Assembly (NCBI GenBank): GCA_047617305.1
Contig: JBLGCL010000180.1
Span: forward strand, 1-5,506
Source of the DNA: DATFIX01 sp047617305
GTDB taxonomy: Archaea; Halobacteriota; Halobacteria; Halobacteriales; Natrialbaceae
Direction: 5' to 3'
Length of the DNA: 5,506 bases
A program made the position numbers and the translations under genes. The notes under the pieces are model-generated. The model was not told the origin of the DNA and did not search any database. It saw only the letters and a program-made list of their open reading frames with translations. Each line of letters begins with the position of its first letter. Position 1 is the stretch's first letter. Shown here piece by piece: positions 1-4,837 of this stretch.

Positions 1-83
1 CCGCCGACGGTTTCGAGGTGCGGGTTACCCGCAGTCAGCGCATGGCCGACCGTTTCACCGAATTCGTGGAGGGGGTAAGATGA
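1..83 (+). CDS. C-terminal end of an upstream gene, possibly a winged-helix transcriptional regulator (5' partial)
   Basis: The frame beginning at base 3 is open from the window edge to a TGA at 81-83 and encodes 26 residues ending TEFVEGVR. Third positions are mostly G or C, and the peptide mixes hydrophobic beta-like residues (FEVRV) with a charged helix (QRMADRFTEFVEGVR), as at the end of a small soluble protein. The stop overlaps the next start codon as ATGA (80-83), so the two genes are almost certainly co-transcribed and translationally coupled. In haloarchaea, small membrane proteins like the next one are often preceded by an ArsR/MarR-like winged-helix regulator, and a short strand followed by a terminal helix would fit such a protein. 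That identity is inference from context only, because no DNA-binding helix is inside the window. I am confident that this is coding, but not of the function. Confidence 0.6.
   Translation, partial: ADGFEVRVTRSQRMADRFTEFVEGVR
68..73 (+). promoter_or_regulatory. Shine-Dalgarno sequence for the membrane-protein gene
   Basis: GGAGGG lies inside the end of the upstream coding sequence and leaves six bases before the ATG at 80. It matches the anti-Shine-Dalgarno end of archaeal 16S rRNA. It supports the ATG at 80 as the start and re-initiation at the ATGA overlap. The other complete genes here look leaderless and lack such a motif. Confidence 0.6.
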
Positions 84-421
84 CGGGTCTGCCGCTCGTG
101 CTCGGCCTCCCGACCGGGCCGGTGTCGATCGGGCTAGAACTACTGGCTGGTGCTCTGGGACTGGTGGTCGGCTACGTGGCTTTCCGAGGATACCGGCACA
201 ATCGGAGCCTCCCGATGCTGTTCGTCGCCGCGGGCTTTCTCGTGACGTTCTGGACGCCGGCCCTCCTCGTGGGGGCGCTCGCCGTGCTCCGCACCGGCGC
301 AACCCTGTCGCCCGAACTGGCGACCGCTGTTCCGTGGGCGGTCCGGACGGCCGGCCGGATCCTCGAGGTCGTCGGCCTGCTGTTGATCCTGTACGGACTG
401 GCGATGCCGATTCGGGAGTAG
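80..421 (+). CDS. Small three-helix membrane protein, DUF7521-like
   Basis: A 113-residue hydrophobic protein with three probable transmembrane helices at about residues 16-36, 44-69 and 90-108. A short basic loop (RGYRHNRS, residues 36-43) follows the first helix, which by the positive-inside rule would place that loop in the cytoplasm. The stretch YVAFRGYRHN followed by PMLFVAAGF resembles the small haloarchaeal membrane proteins grouped as DUF7521, whose function is not known; I assign this from memory of the pattern, not from a search. There is no signal peptide separate from the first helix and there are no catalytic motifs. The start is fixed by the ATGA overlap with the upstream gene and by GGAGGG just before it. 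If the upstream gene is a regulator, this could be its membrane-bound sensor or anchor, but that is inference. The gene ends 14 bases from the convergent mutS stop. Confidence 0.8.
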   Translation: MTGLPLVLGLPTGPVSIGLELLAGALGLVVGYVAFRGYRHNRSLPMLFVAAGFLVTFWTPALLVGALAVLRTGATLSPELATAVPWAVRTAGRILEVVGLLLILYGLAMPIRE

Positions 422-435
422 CCCGATCCCCTGGC

Positions 436-3126
436 TCAGTCGCTCTCCCCATCCAGCCGTTCCTGCCACTCCTGCACTTTCGCCATCAACTCGACGGGCG
501 GCGTCTCGTTGACGTCGACTGACTCGAGTTCCTCGACGACGCCCTCGACCGCGGGGTCCGTTTCGGGTCGAGCGGCGGTGTCGTCGGATGCTGTCGTTTC
601 GCTCGACTGGAATTCGTCGTCGGGCGATTCCTCCGAGGCACCACCGTTTGCCGCCGACGCCGGACGCATCGTCCCGGAGTCGAGGTCGAAAACGACCTGT
701 TGCGGTTCGCTCTCGCCGCCCCCACGGGCCTCGATGGCCTTCTCCTCGCGCAGGCGGTCGAGGACGTCGCGGGCGCGGTCCACGACCGGGACGGGGACGC
801 CCGCCAGGTCGGCGACGTGGATGCCGTAACTCCGGTCGGTCGGTCCCTCGCGAACCGTCCGGAGGAACGTGACCTCGTCCCCCTGTTCCTCGGCGGCGAC
901 GTGGACGTTCTCGACGCGGGACAGGTGGTCGGCCAGCGACGTGAGTTCGTGGTAGTGGGTGGCGAAGAGCGTCGCCGCCCGGACCTCGTTGTGCAGGTAC
1001 TCCGTCGCGGCCCAGGCGATCGAGATGCCGTCGTAGGTGGCGGTCCCCCGACCCACCTCGTCGAGGATCACCAGCGAGTCCTCGGTCGCGGTGTGGAGGA
1101 TGTTCGAGAGCTCCTGCATCTCGATCATGAACGTCGATCGCCCCTCCGCGAGTTCGTCGAGCGCGCCGACGCGGGTGAAGATCCCGTCGACGACGCCGAT
1201 CGTGGCCTCGCGGGCGGGGACGAAACTCCCCACCTGCGCCAGGAGGACGATCAGCGCGGTCTGGCGGAGGTAGGTGGACTTCCCGCTCATGTTCGGGCCG
1301 GTGACGATCAGGAACCGGCGGTCGTCGTCGAGGCGGACGTCGTTCGGGACGAACTCGGTCGTCCGCTCGACGACGGGGTGGCGGCCCTTGTCGACGTCGA
1401 TCGCGTCCTCGTTGGTCAACTCGGGGCGCGTCCAGTCGTTCTCGACGGCGTGGGTCGCCAGGCTCGCCAGGACGTCGACGGTCGCCAGCGCCCGGCCGAC
1501 GTCCTGGAGGAGTTCGGCGCGGTCGGCGACCCGATCGCGCAGGTCGCGGAAGAGCTCGTGTTCGAGGTCCCCCCGGCGTTCCTCGATCCGGAGGATCTCG
1601 CGTTCCTTCTCCTCCAGCTCGTCGGTGGTGAACCGCTTCGCGTTCTTCAGCGTCTTGATCTCGCGGTACTCGTCGGGCACCCCGTCGGCCTCGCTCTTGC
1701 CGACCTGAACGTAGTAGCCGTCGGTCTTGTTCCGCCCGACCGTGACGTGGGTAAGTCCCGTCCGGCGCTTCTCTCGCGCTTCGAGCGAGTCGAAATAGTC
1801 CTGGAGTTCGCGGTGGCGCTCGATCAGGTCGTCGAGTTCGTCGTCGAACCCCACCTCGAAGAGGCCGCCCTGCGTGACGGTGCCGGGCGGGTCCTCGGCG
1901 ATCGCGTCGAGATCGGTTCGGAGGTCGGCCGCCGCGTCGCGGTCCGGGCGGTCGACGATCGCCGCGAGCGGTGCCTCGGACAGCGTCGGGTCGTTCTCGA
2001 TCGCCTCGACGACGGCGGGCAGCACTTCGAGGGTCTCGCGCACCCGGAGCATGTCGCGGGCGTCCGCGCTCCCGCTGGCGGATCGGCTGGCGAGGCGCTC
2101 GAGGTCGTAGGCGTCGCCGAGTTCCTCCCGGAGGCGCTCGCGGGCCATCGCGGCGCCGGCGAGGGCGGCGACGCTCTCCTGACGTCGTTCGAGGAGGGCG
2201 AGATCCTGGAGCGGGCGCTGGAGCCACTCGCGGAGCAAGCGCCCGCTGGCGCTCGTCACGGTGTGGTCGACCGTCGCGACGAGCGAGCCGTCGCTTCCGC
2301 CCCCCATCGTCTCCGTCAACTCGAGGTTCCGGCGAGTGGTCGCGTCGAGCTCGACGTGGTCGCCGTCCCCGTAGGACTGGAGGCGGGTCATCGAGGCGAG
2401 GACGCCCGTCCCCGTCTCCTCGACGTACGAGAGGACGGCGCCGGCGGCCCTGACGCCGACGCCCTCGGCGTGGAGGCCGACGCTGTCGAGCGTCTCGTCG
2501 CCGAACTGCTCGCGGACGCGGTGGGTCGCCCGCCCGGGCGCGAACGCCTCCGTATCGTGGAGCGTCAGCGCGCCGCCCGCGTCGCGAAGGCGGTCGAGGA
2601 GGGCGTCGTCGTTGCGGATTTCGGGACCGGGGAGGATCTCGGCCGGGTCGAACCGGTAGAGTTCCGAGACGGCCTGCTCGGCCCCGTCGACGGTCGCGAC
2701 CAGGAACTGGCCGGTCGTCACGTCCGCGAACGCCAGGCCGTAGGCCTCGCCGTCTCGCACCACGGTCGCGAGGTACTGGGCGGCGTCGTCGGTCGTCTCC
2801 AGGAGCGTCCCCGGCGTGGCGACGCGGGTGACCTCGCGTTCGTGCCCGCCGTCGGTCTCGTACTGGTCGGCCACGGCCACCCGGTAGCCGCGCTCGACCA
2901 GCCCCTTGAGGTACGGCGTCAGGTCGTCGACGGGGACGCCCGCCATCGGGTAGGACGACCCGTGGCTCGACTTCTGGGACACCTTCAGGTCCAGTTCGTC
3001 GGCCACCGTCTCGGCGTCCTCCCCGAAGAACTCGTAGAAGTCCCCCACCTGCATGGCCAGGAGGTCCGCCTCGGTCCCCTCCTTCAGCGCGAAGAACTCC
3101 CCCACGATGCCCGTCGCCTCGGTCAT
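436..3126 (-). CDS. mutS: DNA mismatch repair protein MutS (MutS1 type)
   Basis: An 896-residue MutS that recognises mismatches and small loops in DNA and uses ATP to become a sliding clamp that recruits MutL. The N-terminal domain (about 1-115) carries GDFYEFF with the mismatch-wedge Phe30 and Glu32, equivalent to E. coli Phe36 and Glu38, and PMAGVP at 60-65. A connector domain (about 125-265) and lever/clamp core (about 266-565, with the clamp around 435-540) follow. The ATPase has Walker A GPNMSGKST (610-618, bases 1273-1299), signature GRSTFMIEM (662-670), Walker B LVILDE (685-690, bases 1057-1074) and ATHYHEL (722-728). The helix-turn-helix dimer region is near 761-778. An acidic Ser/Thr/Asp/Glu linker (803-865) precedes the C-terminal motif TPPVELMAKVQEWQERL (875-891). 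Length is close to that of bacterial MutS. The start is supported by a TATA-like box 26-31 bases upstream. No mutL is adjacent. Retained FYE and Walker motifs indicate true MutS1, not MutS2 or MutS5. Confidence 0.98.
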   Translation of the reverse strand: MTEATGIVGEFFALKEGTEADLLAMQVGDFYEFFGEDAETVADELDLKVSQKSSHGSSYPMAGVPVDDLTPYLKGLVERGYRVAVADQYETDGGHEREVTRVATPGTLLETTDDAAQYLATVVRDGEAYGLAFADVTTGQFLVATVDGAEQAVSELYRFDPAEILPGPEIRNDDALLDRLRDAGGALTLHDTEAFAPGRATHRVREQFGDETLDSVGLHAEGVGVRAAGAVLSYVEETGTGVLASMTRLQSYGDGDHVELDATTRRNLELTETMGGGSDGSLVATVDHTVTSASGRLLREWLQRPLQDLALLERRQESVAALAGAAMARERLREELGDAYDLERLASRSASGSADARDMLRVRETLEVLPAVVEAIENDPTLSEAPLAAIVDRPDRDAAADLRTDLDAIAEDPPGTVTQGGLFEVGFDDELDDLIERHRELQDYFDSLEAREKRRTGLTHVTVGRNKTDGYYVQVGKSEADGVPDEYREIKTLKNAKRFTTDELEEKEREILRIEERRGDLEHELFRDLRDRVADRAELLQDVGRALATVDVLASLATHAVENDWTRPELTNEDAIDVDKGRHPVVERTTEFVPNDVRLDDDRRFLIVTGPNMSGKSTYLRQTALIVLLAQVGSFVPAREATIGVVDGIFTRVGALDELAEGRSTFMIEMQELSNILHTATEDSLVILDEVGRGTATYDGISIAWAATEYLHNEVRAATLFATHYHELTSLADHLSRVENVHVAAEEQGDEVTFLRTVREGPTDRSYGIHVADLAGVPVPVVDRARDVLDRLREEKAIEARGGGESEPQQVVFDLDSGTMRPASAANGGASEESPDDEFQSSETTASDDTAARPETDPAVEGVVEELESVDVNETPPVELMAKVQEWQERLDGESD

Positions 3127-3137
3127 GGGTACACGGT

Positions 3138-3145
3138 CTCGCGAG
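3138..3145. repeat. 8-base palindrome CTCGCGAG in the mutS promoter
   Basis: A perfect palindrome between the mutS TATA-like box and its start codon, 12-19 bases upstream of the ATG. It could be an operator half-site or chance, since CGCG is common in this base composition. The symmetry does not extend beyond eight bases. Confidence 0.3.
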
Positions 3146-3151
3146 GGCGAG

Positions 3152-3157
3152 TAAAAC
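3152..3157 (-). promoter_or_regulatory. TATA-like box of mutS
   Basis: On the minus strand GTTTTA stands out in a GC-rich background, 26-31 bases upstream of the mutS ATG. That is the spacing expected for an archaeal TATA element driving a leaderless or near-leaderless transcript. There is no Shine-Dalgarno motif before the ATG, which agrees. The same four-T run lies downstream of the 69-residue gene and might also serve as its termination signal. Confidence 0.6.
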
Positions 3158-3190
3158 GCTACGGGTTCGCGGCCGTTCGACGACGGACTC

Positions 3191-3400
3191 TCACTCGAGT
3201 TCGCGGTGTTCGATCCACTCCTCGAACGGTTCGTCGGGGTCCTCGCGACGGTAGAGCATGACGTCGAACAGGTGTGCGGACGTCCTTTCGGGCGATCGCA
3301 CGTCGGCGTAGTGGCTTCGGACGAGCGAGAACCCGGCCTGGATTCGGACGATACCGCGGAGTTTGCGCGAACGGAGAACGCCGTCGGGGAGGATCGGCAT
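3191..3400 (-). CDS. Small protein of unknown function, 69 residues
   Basis: I do not recognise this protein. It starts MPILPDGVLRSRK and ends DEPFEEWIEHRELE. Third positions are G or C in about four-fifths of its codons, as expected for a real gene here. The first 40 residues are unusually basic (Arg/Lys at 10, 12, 13, 15, 19, 28, 35 and 39), whereas the last 20 are strongly acidic with two aromatic residues (Phe59, Trp62). The middle (LFDVMLYRRE) looks like a beta strand. There are no cysteines, no signal peptide and no membrane helix. The frame stays open far upstream, but the ATG at 3400 is chosen because a TATA-like box lies 25-33 bases before it and the upstream extension would overlap the lipoprotein gene in another frame. 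It lies between the lipoprotein gene and mutS in the same direction with its own promoter, so no functional link to repair is shown. Confidence 0.6.
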   Translation of the reverse strand: MPILPDGVLRSRKLRGIVRIQAGFSLVRSHYADVRSPERTSAHLFDVMLYRREDPDEPFEEWIEHRELE

Positions 3401-3424
3401 GTCGCGGCGGGATTCGCGGGGACG

Positions 3425-3433
3425 TACTATAAC
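3425..3433 (-). promoter_or_regulatory. TATA-like box of the 69-residue gene
   Basis: Minus-strand GTTATAGTA is centred 29 bases upstream of the ATG at 3400, fitting a leaderless archaeal promoter. It is among the most AT-rich stretches in the window and is the main evidence for where the small gene starts. Confidence 0.6.
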
Positions 3434-3447
3434 AATTCCTCCAATTC
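3433..3447. repeat. Direct repeat CAATTC x2 beside the TATA box of the 69-residue gene
   Basis: CAATTC occurs at 3433-3438 and again at 3442-3447, nine bases apart, immediately upstream of the minus-strand TATA-like box, where TFB or a regulator would bind. Two AT-containing copies close together are unusual in this GC-rich background. No protein can be assigned. Confidence 0.35.
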
Positions 3448-3483
3448 GGGGCTCGGTGTTCGACGGCGACTGTCCCGTGAACC

Positions 3484-4152
3484 TCACGGACACGCCGACG
3501 CGTCGAACGACCGCCGCTCTGCTCCCTGCCGGACGAGGATCGTCTTCCCCGATTCGAGGTTTACGAGCGCGGTCTGTCCGCCGTAGCCGTGAATCTGGTC
3601 GTGCCCACGAATCACGACGCAGGTGACCCCGTCCGGGATCTCGATCGTCTCCGACCGGGTGAACGGCGCCGTCGAGTGAGCGTGCAGCAGTTCCCGCCGA
3701 CCGAGTCGATCGCCGTCGAGCGTCTCGACCTGCCACCAGTTCGCGTACTCCGCCTCGCCGTCGTCGTCGTGATACAGCGTCACGTCGAACCGGACCGTCC
3801 CGTCCCCCCGGTCGAACGCCACCTCGACGACGTTCGCCTCCCGCAGGTCGAGGCCCTCGTCACCCTCGGTCGTTTCGTTCACGGTCGTTCCTCCATCGCT
3901 TGCTGTCCCCTTTCCGTCCGCCGTCGTCGATCCGTCGGTCGTCCCGCCTGGAGCGTCGGTCTCCCGGGCCGCCCCTGTTCCGCCGGTCGGCGTTCCCTGG
4001 TCCCCTTCCGGCGAGGGATCGGTTCCGCCCCCGCCGTCGTCGGTTCCGGTACAGCCGGCGAGGGCAACGAGGGCCCCGCCGGCCCCGGCGAGGAAGCGAC
4101 GACGGTCGATCCGGTCGGTCGCGCTCCGTCCGCCATCGAACCGGGCGGTCAT
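3484..4152 (-). CDS. Tat-exported lipoprotein of unknown function
   Basis: A 222-residue protein with a twin-arginine signal: IDRRRFLAGAGG (residues 15-26), a hydrophobic stretch, then the lipobox LAGC with the lipidated Cys34. It should fold in the cytoplasm, leave through the Tat pathway and stay anchored to the outer face of the membrane. Residues 35-100 are a Gly/Thr/Asp-rich linker typical of halophile surface proteins. Residues 105-215 form one compact, beta-rich domain that includes TLYHDDDGEAEYANWW (125-140), LHAHSTAPFTRSETIEIPDG (156-175) and VIRGHDQIHGYGGQ (180-193). I recall similar sequences in other haloarchaea but know no named family or function. His184 and His188 in the GHDQIHGYGG loop might bind metal, which is conjecture. 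The start gives a complete Tat signal and has a TATA-like box 24-29 bases upstream. Confidence 0.88.
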   Translation of the reverse strand: MTARFDGGRSATDRIDRRRFLAGAGGALVALAGCTGTDDGGGGTDPSPEGDQGTPTGGTGAARETDAPGGTTDGSTTADGKGTASDGGTTVNETTEGDEGLDLREANVVEVAFDRGDGTVRFDVTLYHDDDGEAEYANWWQVETLDGDRLGRRELLHAHSTAPFTRSETIEIPDGVTCVVIRGHDQIHGYGGQTALVNLESGKTILVRQGAERRSFDASACP

Positions 4153-4167
4153 ACCCCATCCATCGTC

Positions 4168-4191
4168 CCGGCGATGAAAAACCTTCGCCGG
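4168..4191. repeat. Perfect 7-base inverted repeat enclosing the lipoprotein TATA box
   Basis: CCGGCGA (4168-4174) and TCGCCGG (4185-4191) are exact reverse complements separated by ten bases that contain the minus-strand T-run. As DNA it could be an operator straddling the TATA box. As RNA, at the end of a uspA transcript, it would fold into a hairpin with a U-rich loop and could help termination. Both readings are inference. Confidence 0.5.
4176..4181 (-). promoter_or_regulatory. TATA-like box of the Tat lipoprotein gene
   Basis: Minus-strand TTTTTC is centred about 26-27 bases upstream of the ATG at 4152, which fits a leaderless archaeal promoter. It lies within the spacer of the 4168-4191 inverted repeat. 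Confidence 0.5.
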
Positions 4192-4249
4192 ACGGTCGCG
4201 TCGGTCGCCGTGACGCCGCTGCCGACCGCCAACGCACCCCAGCTGCCGC

Positions 4250-4666
4250 TCACTCGCCGACCTGCTGCCCGGTGACGACGACCGGGACGTCGGCGTTCAG
4301 GACGACCTCCTGGGTGACGCTCCCGAACAGCGCCTTCCCCGAGGGCCGGCGTTTGCGCCCGCCCATGACGACGAGGTCGGCGTCGATCTCCTCGGCCATG
4401 TCGAGGATGCCGTCCGCCGGCGGGGCGCTCGCGCCCCTGACGTGGACGTCGAGTCCCTGCTCCTCGAAGGCGTCCACCGCCCGGTTGACCGTCCGGACGC
4501 GGTCCGGCCGTCGCATCGCCGCCGGCGCTTCCTCGCCCGCGTCCCTGAGGACGTGCGTCACCGTCACCGAGAGATCCTCATCGACCAGGGGGATCGACGT
4601 CAGGAAGTCGATCTGCGCGGCCGTTCGATCGTCGTCGTCGTCGACCGGGACGAGAACGGTGTACAT
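4250..4666 (-). CDS. Universal stress protein, UspA family
   Basis: A 138-residue single-domain Usp protein, the normal family length, expected in the cytoplasm as a dimer. It opens with the first beta strand and acidic turn (YTVLVPVDDDDD, residues 2-13) and contains DADLVVMGGRKR (95-106) and the phosphate-loop region ending in GKALFGSV (110-117), followed by a last strand, DVPVVVTG. ATP-binding Usp proteins have G-x2-G-x9-G-(S/T). Here Gly102 and Gly115-Ser116 are present, but the second glycine is Lys105. The GGRKR...GKALFGS form is common among haloarchaeal paralogues, so nucleotide binding is possible but not assured. Usp proteins generally respond to starvation and stress; the target of this one is unknown. 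It has its own TATA-like box, is divergent from the DUF3179 gene, and lies 97 bases upstream of the lipoprotein gene. Confidence 0.93.
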   Translation of the reverse strand: MYTVLVPVDDDDDRTAAQIDFLTSIPLVDEDLSVTVTHVLRDAGEEAPAAMRRPDRVRTVNRAVDAFEEQGLDVHVRGASAPPADGILDMAEEIDADLVVMGGRKRRPSGKALFGSVTQEVVLNADVPVVVTGQQVGE

Positions 4667-4685
4667 ACCCGGTACATGGATAATC

Positions 4686-4709
4686 GGAACTTAACGTTGT
4701 TCCCGGAAC
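4686..4709. repeat. Cluster of three GGAAC/GTTCC half-sites at the uspA promoter
   Basis: GGAAC (4686-4690), GTTCC (4699-4703) and GGAAC (4705-4709) are arranged so that the last two form the 11-base palindrome GTTCCCGGAAC and the first two form a second inverted repeat spaced by eight bases. They cover the TATA box and the likely TFB site of uspA, the position expected of a repressor operator. No regulator is known to me for this motif. Confidence 0.45.
4690..4695 (-). promoter_or_regulatory. TATA-like box of uspA
   Basis: Minus-strand GTTAAG is centred about 26-27 bases upstream of the ATG at 4666. It is a weak match to the archaeal TATA element but the best one at the right spacing, and no Shine-Dalgarno motif precedes the ATG. 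Confidence 0.4.
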
Positions 4710-4743
4710 GGATCGTCGTGGTCCCGTGCGGCGACGGTCCCCG

Positions 4744-4777
4744 GCGGATCGATTCGACCGACTCGGGGCCGATCCGC
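4744..4777. repeat. Perfect 8-base inverted repeat in the divergent region
   Basis: GCGGATCG (4744-4751) and CGATCCGC (4770-4777) are exact reverse complements separated by 18 bases. The centre-to-centre spacing of 26 bases is about two and a half helical turns. The element lies upstream of both predicted promoters, so it is probably not transcribed and is more likely protein-binding DNA than an RNA hairpin. Confidence 0.45.
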
Positions 4778-4809
4778 GAGTGCATGCTCGTCACACACCC
4801 TCCGCACGG

Positions 4810-4815
4810 TTATCC
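4810..4815 (+). promoter_or_regulatory. TATA-like box of the DUF3179 gene
   Basis: TTATCC, preceded by GG, lies 23-28 bases before the ATG at 4838, which fits a leaderless promoter. The flanks are GC-rich and there is no Shine-Dalgarno motif just before the ATG. Confidence 0.45.
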
Positions 4816-4837
4816 GGCGAGGGCGCCACTCGCTTTC

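Larger units (their letters stand above)
4667..4837. other. Divergent intergenic region between uspA and the DUF3179 gene
   Basis: These 171 bases separate two divergent start codons and must hold both promoters. They contain a TATA-like box for each gene, a cluster of GGAAC/GTTCC half-sites on the uspA side and a perfect 8-base inverted repeat in the middle. No convincing short gene is seen. Confidence 0.7.

Noticed and set aside
140..2227. A 695-codon minus-strand open frame
   Set aside because: It overlaps mutS in another frame, is extremely rich in Arg and Pro, and runs antisense through the membrane-protein gene. This is a frame-shifted shadow.
700..3261. An 853-codon open frame on the plus strand opposite mutS
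   Set aside because: It is antisense to an unmistakable MutS and exists because GC-rich codon use removes stops from the opposite strand. Its translation is low-complexity Arg/Val/Asp/Gly with no domain.
3401..3736. Upstream extension of the 69-residue protein to a total of 181 residues
   Set aside because: The extra residues overlap the lipoprotein gene on the same strand in another frame, have shadow-like composition, and would bypass a well-placed TATA box.
3589..4275. A 228-codon plus-strand open frame
   Set aside because: It is antisense to the Tat lipoprotein, which has a clear signal peptide and lipobox; the plus-strand translation has no recognisable features.
4660..4677. GTACAT repeated at 4661-4666 and 4672-4677, also forming a 5-base inverted repeat
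   Set aside because: The first copy includes the uspA start codon and the arms are too short to stand out; no support for a binding site.
3900..4694. A 264-codon plus-strand open frame across the lipoprotein and uspA genes
   Set aside because: It is antisense to two well-supported genes and made of Arg/Ser/Pro-rich sequence.
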